DNA of 13,912 nt from CAYJPV01 sp964396055. Its GTDB lineage: Bacteria > Acidobacteriota > Vicinamibacteria > Vicinamibacterales > JAKQTR01. Where the stretch lies: the NCBI GenBank assembly GCA_964396055.1, contig CAYNDV010000123.1:1-13912 (forward strand), written 5' to 3'. Below, in pieces: positions 13,861 through 13,912 of this stretch (position 1 is its first letter; the number at the start of each line of letters is the position of its first letter). The notes under the pieces were generated by a model. It was not told the DNA's origin. It saw nothing but the letters and a program-made list of their open reading frames with translations, and made no database searches. The position numbers and the translations under genes were made by a program.

Positions 13861-13912
13861 CCCACGCCCCACGCCCCACGCCCCACGCCCCACGCCCCAC
13901 GCCCCACGCCCC
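13861..13912 (+). repeat. CCCACGC heptamer tandem array, seven units to the window edge
   Basis: Seven perfect tandem CCCACGC units plus three more bases run to the last base, so the array probably continues outside. The minus strand is a regular series of GGGG runs. The same heptamer occurs three times at 7193-7213. It lies upstream of the BlaI-family promoter, about 60 nt from the -35. Confidence 0.95.

Noticed and set aside
13861..13912. Assembly or sequencing artefact at the window end
   Set aside because: The heptamer also occurs at 7193-7213 with the same companion module, so it is a genuine repeat type. The exact copy number here is uncertain.

Overview
The window looks like a chromosomal segment of a soil-type Acidobacteriota, most likely class Vicinamibacteria. 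That placement is inferred, not proven. It rests on very high GC, Tat-exported sugar-metabolism oxidoreductases, a DUF5916 outer-membrane protein, BlaI/M56 regulatory pairs, and intergenic stacks of short palindromes of the AGGGCTAAAGCCCT and GTCCGGCTAAAGCCGGAC types, which I associate with that group.

Layout, left to right. At 1-39 is the 5' half of a tRNA-Arg(UCU) gene on the minus strand, cut by the window edge. At 243-2834 is a two-gene minus-strand unit: a Gfo/Idh/MocA-type oxidoreductase followed by a xylose-isomerase-like TIM-barrel protein, both with Tat signals. At 2895-3383 is a small HugZ/pyridoxamine-oxidase-like flavin-fold protein whose stop codon lies inside a palindromic repeat. 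Region 3384-3639 is a divergent intergenic region packed with repeats. At 3640-5604 (plus strand) is a soluble hybrid histidine kinase, PAS-PAS-HisKA-HATPase-REC. At 5699-7138 (minus) is an exported serine hydrolase of the beta-lactamase fold.

The right half is the most interesting part. All its genes are on the minus strand. In order of transcription they are: a BlaI/MecI-type repressor (13362-13763); an M56 membrane metallopeptidase of the BlaR1 type whose C-terminal penicillin sensor is replaced by seven HEAT repeats (11419-13365, coupled to the repressor by an ATGA overlap and closed by a strong intrinsic terminator); a large DUF5916 outer-membrane-barrel protein (8680-11292); and an exported protein made of eight exact 31-residue HEAT repeats (7307-8386). 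Two copies of TGCTA-N6-TAGCA cover the repressor promoter, and a 9/10 match (TGCTG-N6-TAGCA) lies between the terminator and the DUF5916 gene. My hypothesis is a compact envelope-sensing circuit: an M56 protease senses a signal through a periplasmic HEAT domain, cleaves the BlaI-type repressor, and releases its own operon and the DUF5916 gene. The separate exported HEAT protein would be a candidate partner, competitor or ligand of the sensor domain.

Intergenic DNA is also structured. There is a 187-nt nested inverted repeat (8436-8622). A recurring 31-nt module starting GCGTGATYC appears three times, twice followed after 17-19 nt by a CCCACGC heptamer array. Several REP-like palindromes occur, one with another repeat lodged in its loop. 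The stretch 40-242 holds only a possible tRNA promoter. No stretch longer than 300 bases is without a gene.
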